64,000 nucleotides of DNA from Citrobacter koseri (GCA_900446925.1 UAVY01000002.1:62001-126000), one strand, 5' to 3'; counted from the first letter of the stretch, positions 1 through 11,048 are shown. Notes: generated by a model not told the origin, from the letters alone. Program-made: numbers and translations.

Positions 1-608
1 GGCTGGAGAAAATGGTTGTCATGGTCATCGTCATTGACGGAAGAAACTTCGCCCGACCAGCACGTCGCCAAACCCTTTTTCCGCCCAGAAGCTGTGATAC
101 AGGGCCCGGCGTCAGGCAAATGCTTTCTCCTGGCGAAAGGCGCAGTTGGGCTGCCCTGCCGCATGGGTCTGTCGACAGCCGTCTATCACAATGGTGACGT
201 CGGTATTGTCGGTCTGGTCCCGGGAGTCGGCGTTCCACAGCTCAACGATTAAATTACCGCCGCCGCGATTGATAATGTCTTCACGCTTGCGCCAGTGGAA
301 ATGCATCGGCGTAACCTGCGCGTCGCCGCACATGCATGATTTTTTCCGCGTAGCATTTCTCATAAGGCATACCTTTAGGCGAGCCGTTGCGCAGGGTAAA
401 CAGCGTCAGTCCCTGAGCGGCAAAATCTGTCCCGCCGAATGCGGTAACATCCCAGCCGAGTCTGAGATCGAATACTTCGCACCAGGCGGCATCAAGCTGA
501 CGCCATTGCGATGGGGCAAAGCTGGCGAAAGGCGGCAGGTGGACGTCATGCATGGAAAAGAATTGCCGCGTGTGGCCCGAGAATCTCGTTTATTTCGGAG
601 CGTTTCAT
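1..608 (-). CDS. D-lyxose isomerase, C-terminus cut off by window edge
   Basis: This is a cupin-fold sugar isomerase that interconverts D-lyxose and D-xylulose (also D-mannose and D-fructose), matching the E. coli O157:H7 isomerase of about 227 residues. The start MKRSEINEILG at 608 matches that family, and the metal-binding stretch TPMHFHWRKRED is readable near residue 75. Six single-base insertions (near 53, 104, 149, 155, 326 and 577) split it into short frames; removing them gives one continuous protein that runs off the left edge. It lies upstream-to-downstream with a sugar ABC importer on the same strand, which suggests that importer brings in the substrate. Family assignment is firm; the exact physiological sugar is inferred. 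Confidence 0.85.
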
Positions 609-640
609 TGAAAGAATTCTCCTTATTGTGATGTAGCCTT

Positions 641-717
641 GTAGGCCGGATAAGGCATTTTTGCCGCCATCCGGCATGAGTTTACTGCCTGATGGCGCTG
701 CGCTTATCGGGCCTACG
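641..717. repeat. BIME (paired REP sequences)
   Basis: Two inverted REP units of the enterobacterial type (GCCGGATAAGGC and GCCTGATGGCGCTGCG cores) lie between the isomerase and the binding-protein gene. They can fold into a hairpin in the intercistronic mRNA. Confidence 0.85.
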
Positions 718-733
718 CAGAGGCCGCTTTCCG

Positions 734-1678
734 TTATTTCACCGTCCAGCCCTTGTAGCTGCCGATGTTGTTTTTTATCGATCATCGTCACCGGAATCAG
801 CACAGGTTCACCAGGCGCCGGTTTGCCCTGTAGAATGTCCATAGCCGATCTCCACCGCTTTTGCCGCCATCACCTGCGGATCTTGTGCGGGGGTCGCCAC
901 AAACAGGGAATTTTCACGCTTCAGCGCCTCTTCGCCATCGGGCGAACCATCCACACCGACGATAAAGAACTCATTGCGCTGTGCCTGTTTTGCCGCCAGA
1001 TCGGCGCCGATCGCTGTCGGATCGTTGATCGCAAATACGCCGTCGATCTTCGGATTCGCAGCCAGCAGGGCGGTCATCACTTCCAGCCCGCCTTCGCGAC
1101 TGCCTTTGGCGTTCTGGTTCCAGGAGAGCACCTTGATATCCGGGTGGCGTTTGAACTCGGTCTGGCATCCCTCGACACGGTTCTGCACGGCGGAAACCGG
1201 CGGCCCGTTGATGATCACCACATTGCCTTTGCCTTTCAGACGATCGGTAATGTATTTACAGGCCATTTCGCCCGCCTGGGTGTTATCAGAGGTGATGGTG
1301 GCGTCTGCGCCTTCGGCAGCCACGTCAACCGCGACCACCACGATCCCGGCGTCTTTCGCCCGTTTCACCGCCGGGCCGATCCCTTTTGAATCTGCGGCGT
1401 TAAGGATGATCATATCCACCTTCGCGGCAATAAAGTTGTCGATCTGCGAAACCTGCTGACCCAGATCGTAGCCGCTGGAGACCAGCGTCACTTTTACGCC
1501 GTCACCGGCTAGTTTGCGCGCTTCCAGCTCCGCTCCTTTTGTTATCTGCACGAAGAACGGGTTGGCAAGATCGCCCACCGTCACGCCGATAGATTTCAGT
1601 TCTTTGGCCTGTACAAACGGCGATGCGGCCAGTAACGCGCCCAGCACAGAGCGCGGTCACTAATGGTTTCAAACGCAT
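734..1678 (-). CDS. Sugar ABC transporter periplasmic binding protein
   Basis: This is a ribose/xylose-type (peripla_BP_4) substrate-binding protein of about 313 residues. It begins MRLKPLVTALCAG at 1678 with a signal peptide ending near FVQA-KE, followed by the typical GVTVGDLANPFFVQ strand and NAADSKGIGPAV and GVFAINDPTAIGAD segments. Three insertions (near 773, 839 and 1640) hide the N-terminal signal peptide and the last ~35 residues; bridging them gives 942 coding bases with a TAA at 734. It is the first gene of a binding protein-permease-ATPase set, although gene order on this strand puts it downstream of the ATPase and permease. The ligand is likely a pentose or hexose such as D-lyxose, inferred from the neighbouring isomerase. 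Confidence 0.85.
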
Positions 1679-1710
1679 ACTCTTTTCCTCACGTAGGGTA
1701 TTGTTGTATA

Positions 1711-1773
1711 AGCCTGATGGCGCAGGCGCTTATCTGGCCCTGCGAACGGGTAGGCCTGCGCCGCCATCCGGCA
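1711..1773. repeat. BIME (paired REP sequences)
   Basis: Inverted REP units (GCCTGATGGCGCAGG and GCCGCCATCCGGC) fill the gap between permease and binding-protein genes, as is common inside ABC importer operons, where they can stabilise upstream mRNA. Confidence 0.8.
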
Positions 1774-1780
1774 AGTTTGT

Positions 1781-2780
1781 CTATGCACTTTGATGGTGTC
1801 GGGTACGGTATTTGTCGATCAGCACCGCTATGATGATCACCGCCCCTTTGATCACCAGTTGCCAGAAGTAAGAGACGCCCATCAGCGTCATGCCGTTATT
1901 CCAGGGTGGCGATGATCAGCGCGCCTACCAGCGTGCCGGTGATCGTGCCGATCCCGCCGACAAAACTGGTGCCGCCGAGGATCACCGCCGCGATGGCGTC
2001 CAGCTCATACCCCATGCCTAAGTTGCCGTTGGCGCTGTAGAGACGCGAGGCGCTCATCACTCCGCCCAGCCCCGACAGCAGACCGCTCATGCCGTACACC
2101 AAACAGCAGCACCAGCCACACTTTGATGCCGGTTAAACGCGCCGCCTGCATGTTGCCGCCCACGGCATAAATATGTACGCCCAGCGTGGTGCGCCGCAGA
2201 ATGAACCAGCACAGTACGATCACCGCGAGGGCGATAACCACCAGCCACGGAATCGGGCCAAGATAGTTATTGCCGATCCACTCGAAGCTGATATTGGAGT
2301 TGATCACCGTGGTGCCGTCCGCCAGCAGGTAGGCCGCGCCGCGCAGCGCCGTATAGGTGCCGAGCGTGACAATAAAGGGCGGCAGCCCGGCGAAGGCCAC
2401 CAGCGCGCCGTTAATCAGCCCCAGCCCCAGGCCGAGCATCAGCGCCGCCGGAATCGACAGCATGGCGAACTCCGGTATCAGAGAGACCACCATCGCCGCC
2501 ACGGCGGTGGTGCCGAGAATCGACCCCACGGAGAGGTCGATGCCGCCGGTCAGAATGATGAACGTCATCCCCGCCGCCAGCACGATGTTGATCGACGCCT
2601 GGCGGGTGATGTTCAGCAGGTTGCTTTCAGTGAAAAAAGTTAGGTGCGATAAAGCCAAATACCGCCACGATCAGCACTAAAATCGGTAAAATACCGACCG
2701 TTTGCATCAGATCGCTCATCAACATCTTTTTTTGCGGAGGCGGACTTCGCCACCTGCTGGGGAGTGGTTGGGTTATTCAT
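1781..2780 (-). CDS. Sugar ABC transporter permease (RbsC/XylH family)
   Basis: This is an integral membrane permease of the BPD_transp_2 family, which forms the sugar channel with the ATPase encoded just upstream. Recognisable segments are [30 protein letters not shown] and [13 protein letters not shown], plus many hydrophobic helices. Four insertions (near 1901, 2100, 2636 and 2730, the last two in runs of A/T) break the frame; bridged, the gene is 996 bases or 331 residues, the normal size. The start ATG at 2780 overlaps the ATPase stop (ATGA), indicating translational coupling. The protein ends [11 protein letters not shown] before TAG at 1781. Confidence 0.85.
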
Positions 2781-4297
2781 GATTTCACCGCCTCAAGGTG
2801 GGAGTCGTTTACGCCGGTCGCCAGCCGCATGATGTTTTCCTGTGTAATGTCCTGGCTGTGCAATTCCCCGGCAATGCTGCCTTCATGCATGACGTAGACG
2901 CGATCGCTCATGCCGACGATTTCCGGCAATTCGCTGGAGATCATCAGGATCGCCACGCCCTTACGCGCCATTTCGTTCATGATGCGATAGATCTCGCTTT
3001 TCGCGCCGACATCCACGCCGCGCGTCGGTTCGTCCAGAATCAGAATGCGCGGGCCGATGGCGACCCAGCGTGAGATCAGAAGCTTTTGCTGGTTGCCGCC
3101 GGACAAACCTCCGGCGCGAACCTGGGCATGCGGCACGCGAATGTTAAGCAACTGAATGGCGTCATCGGAGATGCTTTGGGCTTTTTTACGGTTCAGCATC
3201 CCCCAGTTGGCGTCGCGCTCCAGCGTCGCCATCGTAATGTTCTCCGCCGCCGCCAGTTCTAAAAACAACCCCTGTTCTTTGCGGTTTTCGGTGAGGTAGC
3301 CAATACCGTGCTCAATGGCTTCACGCGGGGAGTGGATCACCACCGGCTCGCCATCCACCTCGATCATCCCGCCGGTGGCTTTACGCACGCCGAAAATCAG
3401 GTGCGCCAGTTCGGAGCGCCCGGCGCCGACCAGCCCGGCCAGGCCGACGATTTCGCCGGAACGTACCAGCAGGCTGCACGGCTGCACTTTACCGCCGTCG
3501 GTAAGGTGATGAACGTTCAGGCGCGGTTTACCGAGCGGGATGTCGCGTTCTTTGTTGAACAGGTCGCTTAACGGACGCCCGACCATCATGCGCACCAGTT
3601 CGGACGCGTTGAGTTTGTCGCGGGTGAGGCTGCCCACGTACTGTCCGTCGCGCAGGACGCTGACGCGATCGGACAGCTCATACACCTCCGCCATACGGTG
3701 GCTGATATAGATAACCGCCATCCCTTCATCGCGAAGGCGCATGATCAGCTCAAACAGACGGTGGGTTTCACGAGATGAGAGGGCGGCGGTAGGTTCATCC
3801 ATCACCAGAATACGGCTGTTGCGATGCAGGGCGCGGGCGATCTCCACCTGCTGCTGTTCGGCGATGGTCAGCCGCATTACCCGATCGCTGGCTTTAAACT
3901 GCGCGCCGAGTCGGTCGATGACCTTTTGCGCCTGCAACACCATCTCTTTACGCTGCACGATGCCGCCGCGCGACAGTTCGCTGCCGAGGAAAATATTTTC
4001 GGCGACGGTAAGGTTAGGCGCAAGCTGCATCTCCTGATAAATCAGAGTAATGCCTGCGCTCAGGGCATCTTTCGGCCCACGAATATGAAAGGGCTGACCG
4101 TCGATCAGAATCTCGCCGCTGGTGGCGGTATACGCACCGGCGAGAATCTTCATCAGGGTGCTTTTACCGGCGCCGTTTTCGCCCATCAGCGCGTGGATTT
4201 CACCGGGGTATACCGTCAGATCGACCCCTTTCAGCGCGTAAAATTTGCCAAACGCTTTGGCAATATTGCGCATCTCCAGAACCGGTGTCCTGCTCAT
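2777..4297 (-). CDS. Sugar ABC transporter ATP-binding protein (RbsA/XylG type, two ABC domains)
   Basis: This 506-residue cytoplasmic ATPase powers the sugar importer. The first ABC domain has Walker [10 protein letters not shown] at residues 39-47 and Walker [12 protein letters not shown]; the second half has the degenerate P-loop [10 protein letters not shown], a signature LSGGNQQK and [12 protein letters not shown], the pattern normal for carbohydrate uptake ATPases of this class. The frame is intact. It is the first gene of the minus-strand importer operon and lies divergent from the hybrid sensor kinase at 4412, so a shared promoter region of about 110 bp separates them. Confidence 0.93.
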   Translation of the reverse strand: MSRTPVLEMRNIAKAFGKFYALKGVDLTVYPGEIHALMGENGAGKSTLMKILAGAYTATSGEILIDGQPFHIRGPKDALSAGITLIYQEMQLAPNLTVAENIFLGSELSRGGIVQRKEMVLQAQKVIDRLGAQFKASDRVMRLTIAEQQQVEIARALHRNSRILVMDEPTAALSSRETHRLFELIMRLRDEGMAVIYISHRMAEVYELSDRVSVLRDGQYVGSLTRDKLNASELVRMMVGRPLSDLFNKERDIPLGKPRLNVHHLTDGGKVQPCSLLVRSGEIVGLAGLVGAGRSELAHLIFGVRKATGGMIEVDGEPVVIHSPREAIEHGIGYLTENRKEQGLFLELAAAENITMATLERDANWGMLNRKKAQSISDDAIQLLNIRVPHAQVRAGGLSGGNQQKLLISRWVAIGPRILILDEPTRGVDVGAKSEIYRIMNEMARKGVAILMISSELPEIVGMSDRVYVMHEGSIAGELHSQDITQENIMRLATGVNDSHLEAVKS

Positions 4298-4411
4298 GGC
4301 GGATCTCCTGCGGGGTTAGCGATATCAGCACTCCATCACAGGAAAGTAAATGCAAAATGTCAGAAGCCGTTCATATTTGTCATATTGCGATTTTTCTTCA
4401 TGGAGCGTGAT

Positions 4412-6687
4412 ATGCCGCAGCACAGACGTCACTTTTTCGCCAGTGCGCGCGGGCGACTGCTGTTTTTTAATCTGCTGGTAGTGGCGGTGACGCTGATGGT
4501 GAGCGGCGTGGCGGTGCTGGGTTTTCAGCATGCGAGTCAAATACAGGAGCAGGTGCAGCAGCAAACCGTCGATGACATGACCGGCAGTATGAACCTGGCG
4601 CGCGATACGGCGAACGTGGCGACGGCGGCGGTGCGGCTGTCGCAGGTGGTCGGCGCGCTGGAGTACAAGGGCGAAGCGGAGCGGTTGCAGGAGACTCAGC
4701 GGGCGCTCAGGCATTCACTCGAACAGCTGGCGACCGCCCCGCTGGCGCAGCAGGAACCGGGGCTGGTGGCCCGCATTATTCAACGCAGCAACGAGTTGCA
4801 GACCAGCGTGGCGGGCATGTTGCAGCGCGGGCAGCGGCGGCATCTGGAACGTAATACGCTGCTGAGTTCGCTGTATCAGAATCAGAGTTACCTGCGGCAT
4901 CTGCAACAGCTTGATGCGGCGCAGGATGCGGCGTTGTTCAGTCAAATGGATCGCCTGATTCGCGCCGCCATCGAAACGCCGACGCCGCGCGCCGTCATTA
5001 AACAGCTGGATGGCGTGATGCGCGCTCTGCCTGAGCAACATGCCGATCCGCTGGTGAACGTGATTCTGTCTGACTTTAACCAGGAGTTACGCAAACTTGA
5101 ACCGCTCTCGGCGGCGCTGGAGCAAAGCGATCTGGCCATCAGCTGGTACATGTTCCACATCAAAGCCGCTGGTGGCGATTTTAAACAGCGACATCAATCA
5201 GTATGCGGCGCAGGTGGCGATCATCTCAGAACAGCGGGTGGCGCAAAGCCATCAGGAATTGCGCTCCGGCGCGTTGTTTATCATGACCTTCGCCCTGCTG
5301 GCGGTGGTGATTACCGGCTTTGCCGGGTGGTATATCTACCGCAACCTCGGTTCTAACCTGACGGCGATTTCGCGCGCCATGACCCGGCTGGCGCACGGCG
5401 AATCGGATGTCAGCGTCCCCGCCTTGCAGCGGCGGGACCGAGCTGGGGGAAACTGGCGCGCGCGTTTAACGTTTTTGCCCGCAATACGGCGTCGCTGGAG
5501 CGCACCTCCCGCCTGCTGAAAGAAAAGACCTCCCAGATGGAGATCGACCGAACGGAGCGTCAGGGGCTGGAAGAGGCGCTGCTGCACAGCCAGAAACTGA
5601 AAGCGGTAGGGCAACTGACGGGCGGGCTGGCGCATGATTTTAACAATCTGCTGGCGGTGATTATCGGCAGTCTGGAACTGGTCAGCCCCGACTCGCCGGA
5701 TGCGCCGCGCATTACCCGCGCGCTGAAGGCCGCCGAGCGCGGGGCGCTGCTGACGCAACGCCTGCTGGCATTCTCCCGTAAACAGTCGCTGCACCCGCAC
5801 TCGGTGGAACTGAAAACGCTGCTGGAAAACCTGAGCGAACTGATGCGTCACTCGCTACCGGCCACGCTGACGCTGGAGATAGAAGCCCAGTCCGCCCGCC
5901 TGGGCCGCGTGGATAGACGTCAGCCAACTGGAGAACGCGATCATCAACCTGGTGATGAACGCCCGCGATGCGATGGAAGGGCAGACAGGGACGATCAAAA
6001 TCCGCACCTGGAACCAGCGGGTTACGCGCAGTGACGGACGTCGTCAGGATATGGTGGCGCTGGAGGTGATCGATCACGGTTGCGGTATGTCGCAGGAGGT
6101 GAAAGCGCAGGTGTTCGAGCCGTTCTTCACCACCAAACAGACCGGCAGCGGCAGCGGGCTTGGGTTATCGATGGTTTACGGCTTTGTGCGCCAGTCGGGC
6201 GGCCGTGTCGAAATTGAGAGCGCGCCGGGGCAGGGGACGACGGTCAGATTGCAGCTTCCCCGCGCCATCGCGCCTGCGGTGGCAAACCTGGAGCCGGTTG
6301 CGGTGCAAAGTACCGCCAGCGACGAGAAACTGGTGCTGGTACTGGAAGATGAGGCGGATGTTCGTCAGACGTTGTGCGAGCAGCTGCATCTGCTGGGGTA
6401 TCTGACGCTGGAGGCCGCCAACGGCGAGCCAGGCGATGCAGATGCTGGCGTCATCCGGCGAGATTGATGTTCTTATCAGCGACTTAATGCTGCCAGGCAG
6501 CCTGAGCGGCGTGGAGGTGATCAACCATGCCCGCAAGCATTATCCCCGCCTGACGCTGCTGCTTATCAGCGGGCAGGATTTACGCCCGGCGCATAACCCC
6601 GCGCTGCCGGATGTGGCGCTACTGCGTAAACCGTTTACCCGGGCGCAGCTCGCGCAGGCGCTGCGGGCGGCGCATGTGCAGGCCTGA
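4412..6687 (+). CDS. Hybrid sensor histidine kinase with C-terminal receiver domain
   Basis: This membrane kinase of about 756 residues probably senses a periplasmic signal linked to the adjacent sugar importer. A membrane helix lies at about residues 15-37, then a long helical sensor region, a second helix (FIMTFALLAVVITGFAGW), a HAMP-like segment, the phosphoacceptor motif AHDFNNLL, an ATPase domain with GLGLSMVYG, and a receiver domain with phosphoacceptor Asp in ISDLMLPG and the Lys of LRKPFT. Five insertions (near 5166, 5438, 5447, 5903 and 6429) split it; bridged it is 2271 bases. The ATG at 4412 is chosen over 4400 because GGAG lies six bases before it. No response regulator with a DNA-binding domain is adjacent, so its output partner is unknown. 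Confidence 0.82.
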
Positions 6688-6691
6688 TAAG

Positions 6692-6712
6692 CGTCGCGAT
6701 ATCACCGCGACG
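6692..6712. terminator. Hairpin between convergent kinase and alsK genes
   Basis: A perfect 7-bp stem (CGTCGCG / CGCGACG) with a 7-base loop lies between the kinase stop and the alsK stop. It has no strong U-tract on the plus strand, so it may be a bidirectional or weak terminator. Confidence 0.5.
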
Positions 6713-7617
6713 ACAGAAAACGGCAGCGCGCCAGCGTTGCCGCGCCCTGCGCACCGTTAAACGCGGAGGACGAGGCGGCAATAAAACGTACGGCCTGATA
6801 CGGCAACGGTCGGCGCAGGTATTTTTGGATCAGGGTAATTAATTGTTCGCGCGGGAAAGCCTGCATATCCATCACGCCACCACCCAAAATCACCGCATCG
6901 GGATCGAACAGATTTATGCTGGTGGCAATCGCGCGGGCGGCGCTTTCCAGCAGCGCCTGGACGAATGGCGCCTCTCCGGCGTGGACAAACAGTGCGTCCA
7001 GCGCGAAATCTCGTGGCTGTTGTTCGTACCAGCGTTTCAGCGCCAGCCCGGAACAGACCGTTTCGAGGCAACCTGGATTGCCGCAGGCACAGGTCTGCGC
7101 CATGTCGCCCTGGGGAATGTGCCCCAGTTCGCCCGCCACGCCATGCGCTCCAGTCCAGGGCGCGCCGTTCATCCACACCGCGAAGCCCATTCCCGTGCCG
7201 AGGTAGGCAGCCAGCACCTGCTGCTGTGTGAGATGGTTTTCCACGACGTCATACGACAGCTGTAAGTTCACGTCGCGGGAAAACGCGACCGGGCAGCCCA
7301 GCGCATCCTCCAGTTTTCCCGCGAGGTCATGCACTTCTTCAGGTTGCAGCGGCAAATTGGGTGTCGAAATGATGGTGCGGTTGTCTTTGCCGACCAGCGC
7401 CGGAAACCCCATCACCAGACCACGGCAGCGCGCCTCGTAGCGTGCGATCTGTTCGCTAATCATCTGCGCAATACCGGCCACCACGCCGGGCGCGATCACC
7501 TCCGCCGTACGCTGTTTCTCACAGTGCAGAGTCTCACCGGTTGCCGTTTGCAGGCAAAAACGGATATGGGTTGCCCCCCATATCCACACCCGCCACAACG
7601 CTATGCTGTTTTTGCAT
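6702..7617 (-). CDS. alsK: D-allose kinase AlsK
   Basis: AlsK is a ROK-family kinase that phosphorylates D-allose to allose 6-phosphate. The protein begins [20 protein letters not shown] at 7617, carries the DxGxT phosphate-binding motif, the ROK zinc motif around [11 protein letters not shown], and the [10 protein letters not shown] segment. One insertion in a run of C (7574-7579; six where five are expected) shifts the first 15 codons out of frame; bridged length is 304 residues, close to the ~309 of E. coli. Its start lies inside the end of alsE (17-base overlap), so it is the last gene of the als operon. Confidence 0.93.
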
Positions 7618-8296
7618 GAGGCAGTACCTCGTTTTTCGCCGTCAGGATCTGCGCCGTCATCACTTGCCATGCGTCGTCGATATTCTCCGCGTGGTTAAAC
7701 AGCCCGGAGGTGCCGACGATAAAGACATCCGCACCTGCCGCCATTAATTTTTCGTAGGTGGCCTGATTGCAGGAGCCATCCACTTCAATTTCGTAATGCA
7801 GCCCTTCACGCTCGCGCCAGGCTTTCAGCTCGGCGATTTTATCCAGCATTTCCGGGATGAACGGCTGCCCGGCAAAGCCGGGATCGACGGTCATCACCGT
7901 CACTTTATCAGCCTTATGGATATAGTATTTCATCGCCTCAACCGGTGTTTCCGGGTTGAGAATCAGGCCCACTTTCATACCGTGGCGGCGGATTTCGTCA
8001 ATCAGACGGAACGCCTGACCGTTGATGGTTTCCGGGTGCAGCGTGATGAAATCCGCACCGGCGCGCGCCAGTTGACCAATATAATCCTGCGGACGCGTCA
8101 CCATCAGATGACAATCAAGAGGTTTGCTCGCCAGTTTCTTGACCTGGCTGACGAAGAAGGGGGACAGCGTCAGATTCGGCACAAAGTGGCCATCCATAAT
8201 ATCAATATGAAAATAGTCTGCATGGCTGTCGATAAATTCGATCTGTTCTTTAAACTTCAGCAGATCCATACACATTAAAGAGGGAGAGATTTTCAT
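7601..8296 (-). CDS. alsE: D-allulose-6-phosphate 3-epimerase AlsE
   Basis: AlsE is a ribulose-phosphate-3-epimerase-like TIM barrel that converts allulose 6-phosphate to fructose 6-phosphate. Metal ligands sit in [12 protein letters not shown] and CHLMVTRP, and the phosphate-binding loop is VDGSCNQAT with VGTSGLF. The frame is intact at 231 residues, equal to E. coli. I chose ATG at 8296 over 8302 because AAGGA is six bases before it, whereas it would abut the earlier ATG. It lies nine bases after alsC and overlaps alsK. Confidence 0.96.
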   Translation of the reverse strand: MKISPSLMCMDLLKFKEQIEFIDSHADYFHIDIMDGHFVPNLTLSPFFVSQVKKLASKPLDCHLMVTRPQDYIGQLARAGADFITLHPETINGQAFRLIDEIRRHGMKVGLILNPETPVEAMKYYIHKADKVTVMTVDPGFAGQPFIPEMLDKIAELKAWREREGLHYEIEVDGSCNQATYEKLMAAGADVFIVGTSGLFNHAENIDDAWQVMTAQILTAKNEVLPHAKTA

Positions 8297-8305
8297 GATC
8301 ATTCC

Positions 8306-9287
8306 TTACTTACTGATAAGACGGTCAAGGGCGACAGCCGCGATAATTAATCCGCCCATCACCACCAGCTGGTAATAGGTTTGTACCTGCAAAATATTCA
8401 GACCGTTGTTGATGGTGCCGATGATTAAGCCGCCAATTACCACCGAGAAGATGCGCCCCTTACCGCCGAAGAAGCTGGTGCCGCCAATGATGGCGCTGGC
8501 GATGGCGTAGGTTTCAAAACCCATTCCGGCTAAGGGTTCTGCGGCGCCGAGTCGCGCAGTAGAAACCACGCCCGCCAGTCCCGCGCAAATGCCGGAGATG
8601 ATAAACACCACCCAGGATGTGAAACTTCACGTCAATCCCGGAATAGAACGCCGAGTTTTTGTTGCCGCCGAGCGCGTAGATGTTGCGCCCAAGCCGCATG
8701 CGGGTAGTGAGGAACCAGAGGATCACCGCGACAATCAGCGAGAAGATGACCGGTACGGGAACACCTAACACGCTGGCGGCGAAGAAGTTCACGAAGTCGA
8801 ATGAGAAGCCGTATACCGAGTTGGCGTCGGAAATCACCAGCGTGATACCACGGAAAATCGCGTTAGTGCCAAGGGTGATAATGAACGGATGCAGGCCAGT
8901 CCAGTTCACCAGGCAGCCGTTAATCGCCCCCAGCGCACCGCCGACCAGCACGCCGCCAATCAGCGCCGCAAAGAACGGATCGACGCCTGCCAGCATCAGT
9001 TTGGCCGTCACCATCCCGGACAACGCCAGAATCGCCCCGACGGAGAGGTCGATACCGGCGACCAGGATGGCAAAAAATTCACCCATGCCGATCAGCACCG
9101 TTACCGAACTCTGGACAAAAATCTGGGTGATGTTGTTGGTGGTCAGAAAATATTCTGACGACAGCGAACCGAAGATGGCGACGATAATCGCCAGGATGAA
9201 GAAGGTGCCGTATTTATCCCAGAACAGCGAAAAGTTGAACGGTTTCTTCCCGTTCACGTCACCTTTTACTCTTGTGGTAATGCCCAT
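8306..9287 (-). CDS. alsC: D-allose ABC transporter permease AlsC
   Basis: AlsC is the membrane permease of the D-allose importer. The protein has the family segment GIDLSVGAILALSGM and LIIGTINNGLNIL with about ten hydrophobic helices. One insertion near 8612 (an extra base in CTGGTGGTG) splits it; bridged it is 326 residues, as in E. coli. It overlaps the 3' end of alsA by 22 bases, which suggests translational coupling. Confidence 0.94.
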
Positions 9288-10798
9288 GCCATAATCTCCT
9301 CTTCGCTCATGTCATCGCGATTGGTCAGGATTTGCGTCAGTCGTCCTTCGCAGAACACGGCGATGCGGTCGCAGACGGCGATAATTTCAGGAAGTTCAGA
9401 TGACACCATCAGGATGACTTTTCCGTCGTCCGCCAACTGGCGCATCACTTTATAAATTTCGGCTTTCGCACCGACGTCGATACCACGGGTCGGCTCGTCG
9501 AAAATGATCACCTCCGGGTTACAGCACAACCATTTGGAAATCAGCACTTTCTGCTGGTTTCCGCCGGAGAGTTCGGTGATGTTCTGGTTAACGGAATGAC
9601 ACTTCAGCGCCAGCAGTTCGCGCTGCGCTTCGGCGGTACGCTGCTCGTCGCCTTCGTGGAACAGGCCCATCGCCCCCTTAAAGCCGCCGCTTTTCAGGCT
9701 GCGGCCGATCGCCATGTTCTGGGCGATAGAGAAATTGGGGAAGAAGCCGTTATCCCGGCGGCTTTCGGTGATGTAAGCCATCCCTTTTTTCACCGCATCC
9801 AGGGGGGAGCGCGGGGAGATGGTTTTCCCGTTCAGACGGATCTCGCCGCTTGCGCGTTTATCGACGCCGAACAGGCAATCCATCAGCTCGGTGCGCCCGG
9901 AGCCGACCAGTCCGGCGAAGCCTAAAATTTCGCCCCGGCTGACGCTAAAGGAGATATCGCGAACCTTTTTCTTGTCGCGGCTGGTGACGTTTTTCACCTC
10001 GAATACCGTATCGCGCTCGATGTTGCCGGTGCTCTCTTTCATGGCGTTAAAGCGGTTTTGCAGTTCGCGGCCAACCATCAGGCGGACGATATCGTCGTTG
10101 CTGACGTCGCTCACCATCCCGCTGCAAACGCTGCTGCCGTCTTTCATCACCGTATAGCGGTCGCAGATGCGGCGAATTTCCGCCAGCTTATGCGAGATGT
10201 AGACGATGGCGGTGCCCTCTTTGCGTAGCTGGTTCATGATCAGAAACAGGTAGTCCACCTCTTTATTGGTGAGCGAGGAGGTGGGTTCGTCCATGATGAT
10301 CACTTTGGCGTTGAGCATCAGCGTCTTGGCGATTTCCAGCATTTGCTTATGGCTGATGGATAAATTCGCCACCTTTTCGTCTAAATCGACTTTTAAACCG
10401 ACGCGCAGCAACATCATGGCGGCCCGTACGCGCATCTCTTTCCAGTCAATCATATTGACGCCACAGACTTTTTTCGTCAGATGACGACCAATATATAAAT
10501 TCTCCAGCACGGTTAATTCATCAATCACGCTGAGTTCCTGATAAATAATGCCAATGCCGAGTTGTGCCGCTAATTTATGATCCAGCTTGTCGTAATTAAC
10601 GTTATTAATCGTAATGGTGCCTTTGGTCGGTTCATGTATTCCCGACAGAACCTTCATCAACGTTGATTTACCGGCGCCATTTTCTCCTAATAATGCGTGT
10701 ATTTCATAAGGATAAACCGTTAAATCAACCGATTTTAATGCGTGAACCGGACCAAAGGATTTGCCGATCCCCGCCATCGAGATATATGGCGTGACCAT
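9266..10798 (-). CDS. alsA: D-allose ABC transporter ATPase AlsA
   Basis: AlsA is the 510-residue tandem ABC ATPase that powers allose uptake, identical in length to the E. coli protein. Domain one has GENGAGKST at residues 38-46 and VIIMDEPTSSL; domain two has GLVGSGRTEL, signature LSGGNQQK and VIIFDEPTRGID. The frame is intact. An intergenic stretch of 250 bp carrying an ERIC and a BIME element separates it from the upstream gene alsB. Confidence 0.97.
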   Translation of the reverse strand: MVTPYISMAGIGKSFGPVHALKSVDLTVYPYEIHALLGENGAGKSTLMKVLSGIHEPTKGTITINNVNYDKLDHKLAAQLGIGIIYQELSVIDELTVLENLYIGRHLTKKVCGVNMIDWKEMRVRAAMMLLRVGLKVDLDEKVANLSISHKQMLEIAKTLMLNAKVIIMDEPTSSLTNKEVDYLFLIMNQLRKEGTAIVYISHKLAEIRRICDRYTVMKDGSSVCSGMVSDVSNDDIVRLMVGRELQNRFNAMKESTGNIERDTVFEVKNVTSRDKKKVRDISFSVSRGEILGFAGLVGSGRTELMDCLFGVDKRASGEIRLNGKTISPRSPLDAVKKGMAYITESRRDNGFFPNFSIAQNMAIGRSLKSGGFKGAMGLFHEGDEQRTAEAQRELLALKCHSVNQNITELSGGNQQKVLISKWLCCNPEVIIFDEPTRGIDVGAKAEIYKVMRQLADDGKVILMVSSELPEIIAVCDRIAVFCEGRLTQILTNRDDMSEEEIMAWALPQE

Positions 10799-10816
10799 AA
10801 TTAACCTCTTTTACAC

Positions 10817-10930
10817 TTCATCCTTCAAGCTGCCTCTTTGTTGACTGCCTTCGCTCACTCCAGTCACTTACTTATGTAAGCTCCTGGGGATTTACTCAGT
10901 TGCCGCCTCGATGCATCTCGAATGATTTTG
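10817..10930. repeat. ERIC (IRU) element
   Basis: The stretch contains both conserved ERIC core segments, ATGTAAGCTCCTGGGGATT on the plus strand and AAGTAAGTGACTGGAGTGAG on the minus strand, in the usual inverted arrangement. It sits inside the als operon between alsB and alsA, where it would be transcribed and fold into a long hairpin. Ends are approximate. Confidence 0.88.
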
Positions 10931-10962
10931 TGTAAGAAAAATATTGACTAAATCAGTGCCAT

Positions 10963-11040
10963 TGCCTGATGGCGCTACGCTTATCAGGCCTACGTTCGGG
11001 TCGGCCGGATAAGACGCTTTCGCGTCGCCATCCGGCCTAT
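10963..11040. repeat. BIME (paired REP sequences)
   Basis: Inverted REP units (GCCTGATGGCGCTACGC and the complementary GTCGCCATCCGGCC) directly follow the alsB stop, next to the ERIC element. Such a structure behind a binding-protein gene can favour its mRNA over downstream transporter genes. Confidence 0.88.
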
Positions 11041-11048
11041 TTACGGAC

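Noticed and set aside
5336..5851. Minus-strand open frame of 171 codons inside the hybrid kinase
   Set aside because: It is antisense to the conserved kinase domain and is rich in Gln/Arg, as expected of a shadow frame in GC-rich DNA.
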